From Orobanche coerulescens (Eukaryota > Streptophyta > Magnoliopsida > Lamiales > Orobanchaceae): a stretch of 64,000 bases of DNA. Below are positions 45,526 to 55,352 of the stretch, in pieces. Position numbers and translations under genes: made by a program. The DNA is taken from the NCBI GenBank assembly GCA_033398695.1, contig CM065812.1, positions 141,366,858 to 141,430,857 of the forward strand. Direction: 5' to 3'. Position 1 is the first letter of the stretch; the number at the start of each line of letters is the position of its first letter. The notes under the pieces were generated by a model. The model made no database searches. It was not told the origin of the DNA and worked only from the letters and a program-made list of their open reading frames with translations.

Positions 45526-48183
45526 TCAGGCTGCCCCCGACTGGCCTTCGCCCCCAGCAGGCGGATCGGCGTGCGCTTCCTCACCGGATTCGGGATAAAC
45601 AAGTTTATCTGGAAATGGATACCAGCTCAGATCGATCCCTAAGTCGGCGAGGTCGAGGATCGGCATGGAAAAGTCCGGTTGTAAAGGATGCTCAAGTACA
45701 TAGGCTATGAAGGCTTCCATCATAGGGCCGACCTCGAGCCCTACCTTCTTGGCAGCACGAATAGCATCAGCGTAAGCCATATAGTATGCGAACTCGCCGA
45801 CGTACTCCACATTAAGGTAGGGATCGGTCTCGATCGCCTTTAACTGCTCCTTCAGCCCCGCGGTCATCTTGTCCGCATCCGCAAGCTCGGATACCTTGGC
45901 ATCCAGTTCCCCCTTTGTTTTCTCCATCTAGCCGTTGAACCGGTCCACTGTCGCCTTCAGCCCAGTCACCTCTTCCTGCGAGGCCGCGTGCAACCGGCGA
46001 GCATCCATCATCTGGTCACGGAACCAATCTGCCACCCCCCGGGACCGGTCAAGCTCCTGCTTCATCCAATCAAGATCTTGTTTGGCCCGCTTGGCCGTCT
46101 CAGTGTATTCCTTCTCCATGGCCACGATCCGATCGGCAAACTCGGCATTCTGGTTCCGAGTGGCCGCAAGATCCGAATGGAGGCGGGCAGTAGAGGGTCG
46201 CCCCTCGTAATCCTTAACATCTTAGGCGTCCATCGTCGCCGCCTGGAGAGTCAGGGCGAGTGTCGCCTGCATAGCATCTCCAGTCCGCCGGCGAGCAATC
46301 GCGTCAAGGTCGGTCGTCCAAGCCTTAGGGAGAGAGGTGATGTACCGGGAGACATAGGAAGGGACGTCGATAGGCTCGCGCGGGGCCTTGCTCACCAGGA
46401 AATCCAATACCATCGGCGAGATGTTTGGATCGGCGAGACGGACCCTGCAACATAAACAACGAAGGAGTTAGCATGCGCCCTACACAAATAGCTCAACTCA
46501 GAAAAATCAAACAGTCTTACCTCGCGACCAACTCGGGGTCGCGGCCGAAGAAAGGCTTGCCCCGCGCGGTCTTGACTTCAGCGATCGCCGCAACCTTCAG
46601 GAAGGCCACTGATGCCGAAGTCCCCCCTGCCATGGGAATAGCAGAGATAGGTGGCGCGGAAACCGGCGGCACCACAATGGATGCCTCCGCAGCAGTAGTC
46701 GGCAGGGGCTCCTCCGGCCTCCGCCTCTTGCGGTTGCGCTGGAGTTGCTCCTCCTCCCGAGCTTCTGGCTCGACGACCGGCACTATAGTAGGTCTCTCCT
46801 CGGGGACAGGACGAGACGTCGTTGCAGAGGCACGACTCGCCTTCTTTCCCTATTGGAGACGACCCAAAAGACCGAGGTTCGACATTGCGATCTCTCTTGG
46901 CGGCTCGGTGTAGAGGGGAAAGTGGATCTCTGTCATAGAAGAAACGCGGCCAAGTTAGACATCTATCTAAATCAGATGATCGTCAAATAAAGGAAGAAAG
47001 AATTCATACCTAGAACCTTCAGGTGGCGAGGGAAGCGAAACAAGCGAGCGCCCAACCAATGAGCTTCGTTGTTGACCGTGCGAACGTCGATATAGCTGTC
47101 CGGCAGACCACGGATTCGCTCCCAGACGATTAGGAAGTCGAAAGGAAGATCATCGATCGCTGGAACAAGGAAGCGTGCAAAAAGGAAACCAAATTAGATC
47201 AGTTCAAGGTGTATCCGAACAAAGGGAGAGTTAAAACCCTTACTCGGATTCCTCTCCCGAAAACTGGTGGGGATATCCAACTCATCCTCTGGCCTATCGC
47301 TCGACGCCGACCTAAACGCTCCGCCGAACCAGCACCATTTTGCCAGGTCGCCCCGAACCTTGTTCGGCACCCCAAAGACCACCCTACCCATGCGACCCTG
47401 AATGTGGTAACCGCCGACCGATCCCTTCTGCGTGGTCAGCTTGAAAAGGTAGTTCATTTCCAGCGCAGAAAGTAGACGGAACAACCGATGCCCGCCAAAA
47501 ATTGTCAAGGTGCTGATAATTTGCATCCAGGCGTTCGGCGTCAACTGGAGTGGCGCCACATTCTAGGCGGCCAACAAGTACGACACGGCGAACTGTAAAG
47601 GGAACCGCAAACCGGCCTCCAGGAGCAGTTCGTTGACAGCGACCAAACCCTCGGGAGGTTGGTCGGCACGTTCGTTCTACAAGGGCACGTACAACGAGAC
47701 GTCGGAAGGGATATGGAATTTTTCCCTCCAGCGGCTCAAGTCTTTCCTGGACGCCGAACTCCGAATCTGATCAAGGGTCCACGGGGAGCGTTCCGCGGCC
47801 CGGAATGACGTCTGCTTCACGGGCTCATAAGGGTGGGCGACCGAGTATGCTCCGAAATCAAACTGAGGATGGGGTCCGGCAATCCCCTCCATAAGACCGG
47901 CGAACTCCAAAAAGGCCGGTCCAAACACGCTATTCTGCTCCCAATACAGCCTCACCGCCTCGTCCTCATCTACCGGCGAGCCCCTCTGTCCCTCCGACGT
48001 CACCGACCTCGCCGCGTCAGCCTCATGAAAAAGCTCCTCAACCTCTGAGGGTGTAATTCCCGCACGAATGGCCTCGACGTCCGTCTCCATGTGAAAATCC
48101 GCGGAGGTTTCTTCCCAGGCAGGCGAAGTCACGGCAGCAGAAGATCTACCGGCCTCATACGCTTGGGATCCTCCTCCAGACAT
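45526..48183 (-). pseudogene. Antisense gene of Tat B (gypsy-type transposon domain plus coiled coil), degenerate
   Basis: Read on the minus strand, the frame opens at ATG 48183 (MSGGGSQ) and the pieces are collinear: exon 1 from 48183 to about 47245, exon 2 47159-47010, exon 3 46929-46521, exon 4 about 46444-45526, joined by GT-AG introns. Exon 1 contains the FHIPSDVSLYVPL segment, a Pro-Pro-Glu-Gly segment and LTPNAW, blocks of the plant 'putative gypsy type transposon' domain. Exon 4 is a long coiled coil ending in an acidic Gly/Ala tail. In-frame stops are at about 47676, 47562, 46850, 46224 and 45928. Antisense genes between integrase and the 3' LTR are known in Retand-like Tat elements; their function is unknown. 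Confidence 0.75.
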
Positions 48184-48694
48184 GTTTTCGAAGTGAAAAG
48201 GAGGGGAATGAATTTTTGTTGTTACCTAGAAAGAAAGTCGGTCTGCACAGGAAGCTTCAAAGAATTTCGGCAGAGTCTTCGTCTAAAGGCAAGGGCGCAT
48301 AAAGAGTTGAACTGGAGTGGCCCTAGCCCTTTTATAGGTGAGAGCAGGGACCTCTGGGCAAATAGGCGGAATCCCAGGGGCTGGAGTACAACCGTCGGGG
48401 GGGATACATTAAATGCAGCCCTCGAAACCCGCGTACGCGTCGTTTCGAGGGCACACCAGGTGACAAGTCTGACAAAAACCGTCGGAATCCCTCAACGGGA
48501 GCGCGACGCGTGTCCCTGCAACATTTCGAGAGCCCGCCTCCACTTCCCGCTATTTCTAGCGCATAAGGAGATCATCCAGATTCGAAATCAGTTCGTCCAG
48601 GCGACGATCGTCCTTGTCATAAACAGATGAGTCAATCATCTAAAACAGGCGGTCGCCAACAGTGCCACCTCACCCCACGTCCTCAACGTCAGAG

Positions 48695-48710
48695 CGATTT
48701 GGGGGGCAAT
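48695..48710 (+). other. Polypurine tract of Tat B
   Basis: GATTTGGGGGGCAAT lies directly before the 3' LTR start TGTTGTGCGG. Confidence 0.8.
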
Positions 48711-49644
48711 TGTTGTGCGGCGATTTGTACGCCTCGATGGCGATCGACGTAATGGTCAATAGCCAGCCAAAGAAGACAGACGCTGGGCAAGAGCCTAGCG
48801 GTCGACGTCCAAGGCGATCGTCTATTGGCATCTGGCGATCGCCTATAATGTCCTACTATAGACGATCGTCCCATGCCACGTATGAATCCGACACCCGTCA
48901 GAGTCTTCGAAGACCGAATCTCGGACGAAGACCCACGTGCAGATCCGCAAAAGGCGCCACAATATAAGGCCTGTTGACCCCAACCTGTCACCACCTTCAC
49001 ACCTACCGACAGGCCCGCCGAAAGGTACAAAGTGGGTCCTCCCCAGACAGCGACTCAGGACGCGTGCGGACTTCTCATTGGCTCGCACATCTGGCTGCCA
49101 GCAGCAGCCTCGGACTTTAAGGAAACAGTCCCACGTGATGGTACGATCGCCCACCTTATTCTAATATAGAAAATGGCAGTCGCCCGCGATCGTCGAGGAG
49201 GACCTAGCGACCTCTTTTCCTATAAATAGAAGGCCTCCAGCAGTGGCCAAAGGAGAGGGAACGACATTGACAGAAAAAACATACACGATGAAATCCACTC
49301 ACGGAAAAACCACTAACACAGTACACCAAAAAGCAAGTTATACAAAGAACTTTCCATTTTTGTAACAAGAACTCACAGAGCATCATATCTGGTTCTTCCG
49401 GCAATCTTCACGCTCCATAGCTAAGATAACTAGAGTCTTTACACTCATTGTAACTGCACTCTAACATTAATATATGTACTCCCTAGTATTCATATTAATA
49501 ACATCTCGCGAGAGCATTCAAGCCCGGGACTAACAACCTCGGCAAATCTTGTGTTATTTACTTTTCCCACAGAAGTGTTCTCGCATTTGTTTGTTACTCG
49601 ACCATTCCAGCAATATTCATCTCCGGATAATATTTTGGGTAACA
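48711..49644 (+). repeat. 3' LTR of Tat B
   Basis: 934 bases, TGTTGTGCGGC to GGGTAACA, with TATAAATAG at 49221-49229. It belongs to the Tat A LTR family but has an extra ~45 bases after the TATA region. Confidence 0.88.
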
Positions 49645-50060
49645 ACACGATGAATTGTTGGTTTATTGATTATTACAGTTTGATCCGAGTTCAGGTACTA
49701 GATTGTACAAAATAATGCAAAAATATGGGGAAAATATGGACAAAAATCACAGCGGTTCAGCCAAACCGCAGTTAAATTTTGAAACTTCAACAGCGGTTCT
49801 GCCAAAACCGCCGTTAAGTATCAGGTTTAAAAGCGGTTACCTAAAACCGCTGTTAAATGGCATATTTAACAGCGGTTACAAGGAATCACCGTTAAATGGC
49901 ATGTTTAGCAGCGGTTAATATGAACCGCCGTTATTTGTCAAATTCAATGGGGGTTTGGAAAACCGCTGTTAATTTTAACAGCGGTACATATAACGGAAGT
50001 TCCAGAACCGCCGTTAATTGGCCATTTGAACTGTTGTTAAAAGCCTGTTTTGTAGTAGTG
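49645..50060 (+). mobile_element. Right end of a CACTA transposon with subterminal hairpin repeats
   Basis: About seven units of AACAGCGGTT, 5-8 bases, AACCGC(C/T)GTTAA, separated by ~12-base spacers, fill 49749-50017. Each unit can fold on itself. The segment ends in the inverted-repeat terminus GTTTTGTAGTAGTG (50047-50060), whose complement CACTACTACAAAAC is a typical plant CACTA terminus. The orientation fits the right end of the element whose gene lies at 215-4167. That they are one element is inference. Confidence 0.8.
50047..50060 (-). repeat. CACTA terminal inverted repeat
   Basis: The minus strand reads CACTACTACAAAAC. The first three bases after the end are TCG, the candidate three-base target repeat; the left copy is outside the window. 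Confidence 0.8.
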
Positions 50061-50141
50061 TCGATCCTCCCAGTGCTCACTGAGATGAACCTACAGAGTC
50101 GTGGGCAGGAATTGACGACGAGTTATTTTTAACTTATACTC

Positions 50142-51028
50142 TCTTGGTTAATATTGGACATTAGATGTCTAGTATAATTTATTAGATAAATTAAACCGGT
50201 CTCGTGAATTAAATAAATTGTTGAGTAATTAATTTTATTCATATTATTTCTTAGAGAATTTATACTTAATATAATTAATTAATCATATTAATTAATTAAT
50301 TGTACTAACATTGAAACTTCTATCAGAGTAGATACACGAGGTTCATTTCACAAATCGAAATAAACCAACTCCATAATGCTTCATCATGGCCGCCCCCCAC
50401 TTCATAATTCACTTGGTGAATTATTATTTTTGTCATGGTGTTATTTTTTATATTATGATGTGAGGTGCATGATAATTATTAATTCTTAATAATTAAGGGT
50501 GGTGTGGGTGGTGTGTGGAGTGAGGTGGGAAGTGACTATTGTTTATATAAACAAAACTTCATCCTCCACTTGGCGTGTGAGTATTGTACGCGAGAAACAA
50601 AGGTGGAGAGGAGAGATTATTTTTCCAAAATTCCACACTTGATCTTCAAGTCTTAAACTTGAGTGTAAGAGTATTTTGCGGGATAATTTATTTATCATTC
50701 ACTTAGAGTAATTTATATAAATAAATATATTCTCACTATCGACTTATAGCCGTATTCTTCGATAATAAGTTGATAGGAAAATTTTCCGGTCACCTTCCGA
50801 TACGTGATACGTAGAGGTATGGTGTTTTCTATGCTCGGGATTTTACTAAAGCTTGGATCATTTTCTTCCACATTTAATCAAAGACTTCAAGGGTATGATT
50901 TATTCATGCTTTGATTTATTATATACGTATATATGATGCTTGATAGATCCTCTTAAGGGTTCGGTTTTTATCTGGTTAGACCGATTTTATTTTTCCGCTG
51001 CGTAACTCGATTTTATTAGAATCCAACA
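50142..51028 (+). repeat. Probable copia 5' LTR
   Basis: AT-rich; TATATAAAC promoter-like word near 50543-50551; ends CCAACA at 51028, adjacent to a primer-site sequence. The start is tentative. Confidence 0.45.
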
Positions 51029-51041
51029 ACGGTATCGAAGC
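51029..51041 (+). other. Degenerate initiator-Met primer binding site
   Basis: ACGGTATCGAAGC resembles TGGTATCAGAGC with three changes and sits directly after CCAACA. Confidence 0.5.
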
Positions 51042-52560
51042 GTAGGTCTACACAATTTTATATTCGACATTTGATTTTAGAATGCTCGGTTGTATATTTT
51101 TATGATTTACAATCATAATTACATTAACCATTAATGTTTAATTGTTCTTCTAAAAATTTTATTTTTTATGATTTTATATTACAATATAAATCTATTTTTT
51201 TTAAAACTGATTTATATGTGTAATATAAAAATTAAAAAATATTATTTTTTAACTCGTGATGAAAAGATGAGGAGAAAAAGTGGTCGAACCCGACACTGGG
51301 GTCACGGACACTACCGACGATAAGAAGCAGGCCGCCCGCTTGCAGCAATGGCCGAGAGGGGCTATCCTCTCAGCCAAGGGCAGGCTGCCCTATCGAGCCG
51401 CGGGCTCGGCCCGGGCCTTGTTTTTCATGTTTGATAAATTAAATTGGATTTAATTTGACTAAAATATAGATATGATATTTTTTATTTTAAGGGAAATAAT
51501 TAAATGAAATGTTCTTTTTTTCCACCGGAATAAGTTAAAATTAATGGTTGACTAAATTAATTGGATTAATATTTATGGATTGATTAATTTTCTATTGATT
51601 GAATCAATATTTAGACAAATTGTATATGCCATTAATTTTAATATGATTGTTGTATTATTTTTTGAATGGTGATATAGTTCATGGACTTAGTTTATTGAAT
51701 CTTTATTCGATTGGATTGTAATGGCCTTTTTGAGCCAATTTATTTATTTTTAGTAAATTTGTATAGGATGCAAATTTTATAAATGTAATAAATTAGCTAT
51801 GACGAGGAGCCGAGGACAAGCTGCCATGAAGACGAAGATTCAAGACCTGTAATTTGATTGCTTGTAATTATCTTTTTATCGAGTCGATTATGACTCGGTA
51901 CTTAGGGACGTCCATGAACTATATATTGGTAGATTTAGGTTGTGTATATTTTTCATATTGTATGACAAACAAACAAATCTAGAAACCGCGATTATAAAAT
52001 GATTAATGTGCAAAGTGTAATAATAATCTCGTAATTCTCCCACTTAAACACACTAATTTAAAAAGCTACGACGTTTCCTACTCTCCATCATATTCATGGA
52101 ATATTGAAATCCAAACCAAAATATTATTCTTCCGGGTATGTCGGGGTAGTATTTTTGGGGAAGGTTGATAAAATTATAGAGTGCATAAGATGCCTTCAGT
52201 TGTGACAAATCAAACCCCTAGAATTTTTATGGGTTGCTGAGTGAGATTCAATTGTTAGACTGATAGAAGTTGACGGTTTAAACTTAGATAGTTCAGCGAG
52301 CCATAGAAATCGTATGGGTTGAGGGCAAGTGAAGTAGAGGTAAAAGAATATCGAATCATCCATTAGATGGATTTGTGTTAGACACCACCTTATAAAGAAT
52401 AATATAATAGTGGGTGCCGAGTTTTGAATAAATAAACTCCTTAAATTCTTTAGCCGGATCATAATTAAACAATCACTAATAAATCTCAAATTATCCTCTG
52501 CAGTTAACAAACGAAAAATCTCTCAAAATAACAAAGTACCCACTCACAATGCTACTTGAA
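51042..52560 (+). other. AT-rich copia leader, no gene
   Basis: Mostly A/T, with one GC-rich island at 51256-51420 and a mixed block at 51800-51930 (GACGAAGATTCAAGACCTG, TCGAGTCGATTATGACTCGG). I recognise no coding sequence or terminus. Confidence 0.5.
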
Positions 52561-52564
52561 TAGA

Positions 52565-52969
52565 ACACTCTTACTGGACCCAGTTTTGTGGACTGGCTCC
52601 ACAATCTAAGGATAGTCCTCAATGTGGAGACACTGGACTACGTCTTGGAGCGGACATCCCACCAGCTCCTGCACGGACCAGGGCTAGTCGGTAAGATATT
52701 GAAGTCCATGAGAAATGGGTCAAAGATGATATCAGGGTTCGAGGTTTCATGATGGTCTCAATGAATAATGAGCTTCAAAGGGGCCATGAAAACATTCACT
52801 CTCCATAGGCGATTCTATCACATCTTACTGAGCTCTATGGGGATCACAGCCGAACTACTCGGTATGAGATATCGAAGCAGTTGTATGGTGCTCAAATGAG
52901 AAAGGTGAGAAAATTGGGGATAATGTCCTCAAAATGATATCTATGATCTAGATATTTGATGTAACACCC
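52565..52969 (+). pseudogene. Copia gag remnant
   Basis: Conceptual reading with frameshifts gives FVDWLHNLRIVLN, LDYVLE, a KWVKDD segment and a MNNELQ..HEN segment, the order found in the copia gag (UBN2-like) domain, followed by a LTELYG..TRYEISKQLYGAQM segment. It is short, contains stops and is terminated by the insertion at 52970. Confidence 0.6.
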
Positions 52970-55335
52970 CCAAGATATTCGAGGTGTATTACAGCGCCGT
53001 GGACCCCTACATGGGACCCACCAAGCTAACACAAGAAAAACACCTCTCGACTAACCATCTCGGTTAGCAAGGAAACAATTGTTAACAACAAGAACATAAA
53101 ACAACACGTCCGGTACAACCGGCATAATAAACATCAACCGACAAATACAGTAACTCCAACAAGGACCACCATAACTGAGAGGAAAAGCCTAAGTACTCGC
53201 GAGTACAATCTATAAGTTTACAATTTGGAAAACATCCATATCAAAAGAGACAGTAGGAAATAACAAGACTCAATTGCACATGTCAACAACCTTGGCCGAC
53301 ATCCTCGTACCATCCCAGCGCCCGCTCGTCTAGCTGAACATAACCTGAAATCCATAACAAGAATTTCCCCGACAACGGGTCCCCAAAGGGGTTAGCAATT
53401 ACGCTAGTACAAGTATTCAAGGCAAACCAATGGCTTACACATTTCATAGTACATGCACCAATATCATTTCAAAAACCAAAACTAGACATGTCTTTTCCCG
53501 GAAATAAACAGTCAACAATTAGCCTTGAGAACAGGGCGGCAGCATACATTCTCACTCGAGGCCTCATAGGGACCCTACCGAGTTGGCTACAATTTCAGAA
53601 AAACAAAACTACGCACACGCTATGCCGTGAGAACAGGGCGGCAGCATACATTCTCACTCGAGGCCTCACAAGGACCCTAACGAGTTGGCTAGCGGTACGA
53701 AACTCGTGAAATCCAGGGCGGCAGCATAGATTTCCCTCCTTGACCCCGTCGGGCCAACACAAGGTGAGTTACAAACAAGTAATATACATAACCATTTCAT
53801 GTTAAGCTTAAAGGTTTCCAAAAATACTTGCCTTGAATTATTGACGACGCAACAAACGGAAAGGAAAGTCACCGACGAACGCTAGGAACCAATGAAACCG
53901 AACCTAACGATTCGAAGAATACAATCACAACCATTTCTAAATGAATACGGAATTGGAATACACCCGAAAACCCGCCTACAATTCATGTATATTCGTATAT
54001 AAACAACAACGAGGGTGGACCACAACCAAACCCTCTCGATTCCGTAAAAATTACGAAATATACCATGAATCCGTAGGGAAACTAAGAATACCAACAAGAT
54101 TAATCATATTCATCATGAATTAATCGACAAAACGGAATGAATCGGACAAAAACGCGAAAATCCCCAAATCTACCCAAAAGTAGGGTTCTAAAGATCTAAC
54201 CTTGATTCGCTGGATCGAAGGATGTTATAGGATGATTGATCAACGATATAACCTCAAGAACTTCATGGATTTGTTGTTCAACAACATGGTTTCGTCTCCT
54301 CAAACCTCACCATGGACCGAAGAGAAATGAAATGAAAAATGACGGAGAAAGTCACTGTCTGTCATTTATATATCGGGCCGGAACTAGCGTGCGCTAGCCT
54401 TTCCCTAGCGTGCGCTATCGCCAAGACGCCGAGCACACTCGGCCATGGCCCGCACGACCCGGCACCACCGACCACCTCGCCGACCGTGACTCGACCGCCC
54501 GACTCCCGCTAGCGTGCGCTACGGCCGAAGCTCGCGCGCGCTAGCCGACTGGCCCAAGCAGCCACCGGATCGACAACTGCCCCAGATCGCACGCTAGTCG
54601 CTGGCCGGCAGGCGCTACCGCCGGTTAGCGCGCGCTAACCGACAAGAGCGTGCGCTACCCGCCGATCCCGACCGAGTCGAACCTCGTAATACCTCCGCCT
54701 GTGCCCGATAGCAGACTGGTTGACTCGGCAGCGGCGCTACATCGCTGAAGCTAAGCGCAGCTGCCCCGGCCAGAGCGTGCGCTACGCGGTTCTGTCGTGC
54801 TCGCCGGCGTTGTCCAAGACTGTCCGGCCGGCCCCGCACCCGTCCGGCCACCGCCACCGCCACGACCCGACGCCTCGATTTCCGAAAACGCACGAACGGA
54901 CACGACGAAAAGTTCATGACGACGTCAACGACTCGAGATGAAAACGTAATGCAATAATTAATCATACGCGACCAAGAAAAGGGTCAAGACGACAAATACA
55001 GATATGGATACCCGTAACTTTCAAGAAATTACAAAATGGCCCAAATGCCCTAAATCACGATACGTGATCGAATAACAAAACCGAAGTTCACAACACGTCT
55101 AACAAAGTTAAACGGACTTGGGAAACTCAAACAATAGCTGACGAGATTCGCAAGAATCGAACTCAAGTGCGGAAAAGTCGCTAAAAAGCACGAACTCAAC
55201 AAAACAACACCGAAACGAACTCGGATGACAAAAAGTGTAGAATTAATCATTCTCGTAATGACGAACGTCATGAGCGAGCCAAAACGGACTACTAAAAAAA
55301 AGAAATTTACCAAAATCGAAAATCATGATATTACA
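52970..55335 (-). repeat. 3' LTR, second non-coding family
   Basis: 2366 bases. It holds a two-copy repeat with GAGAACAGGGCGGCAGCAT (53527 and 53630), a minus-strand TATATAAA box at 54365-54372 and an AGCGTGCGCTA array at 54384-54790. The segment around 54200-54300 is clearly homologous to the first family (CCTTGATTCGCTGGATCGAA). Confidence 0.85.
54384..54790 (-). repeat. AGCGTGCGCTA array, LTR of second family
   Basis: About eight TAGCGTGCGCTA or CGCGCGCTAG variants with CCGGCC-rich spacers, upstream of the minus-strand TATA box. Confidence 0.78.
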
Positions 55336-55352
55336 TTCTACCCTCCTTAAAA
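55336..55352 (-). other. Polypurine tract, second family
   Basis: The minus strand reads CTTTTAAGGAGGGTAGAA against the LTR, followed further inside by GTTTCGGGACGAAAC (55358-55372). Confidence 0.78.

Larger units (their letters stand above)
14849..49644 (+). mobile_element. Composite of two Tat/Retand-like Ty3/gypsy elements (A and B) with nested insertions
   Basis: A 5' LTR, primer binding site, gag and first part of pol (Tat A) are followed, after two insertions, by a second gag starting mid-gene, a complete pol order, 3' repeats, an antisense gene, a polypurine tract and a 3' LTR (Tat B). gag-pol is present twice: 28068-30634 parallels 40417-42995, and 16438-17745 parallels 39116-40420. 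The bases before the 5' LTR (GTGTGT) do not match those after the 3' LTR (ACACG), as expected if the two LTRs belong to different insertions. The Tat lineage is shown by the extra RNase H after the normal one and by the antisense 3' gene. Confidence 0.85.
50142..52969 (+). mobile_element. Decayed Ty1/copia element, 5' part only
   Basis: An LTR-like segment ends ATCCAACA at 51028 and is followed by an iMet-type primer site, a long AT-rich leader and a gag remnant. It is cut at 52970 by the second non-coding LTR element. The left boundary is uncertain: TCTTGG at 50142 may be a mutated TGTTGG. No pol is visible. Confidence 0.55.

Noticed and set aside
14849..49644. A single Tat element with an internal duplication
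   Set aside because: The outer LTRs lack matching target repeats and differ by indels, and the second gag begins at a junction with a truncated LTR, so two elements are more likely.
49749..50017. Evenly spaced palindromes considered as a CRISPR-like or satellite array
   Set aside because: They end at a CACTA terminus, and the 'spacers' are similar to each other; subterminal repeats explain them.
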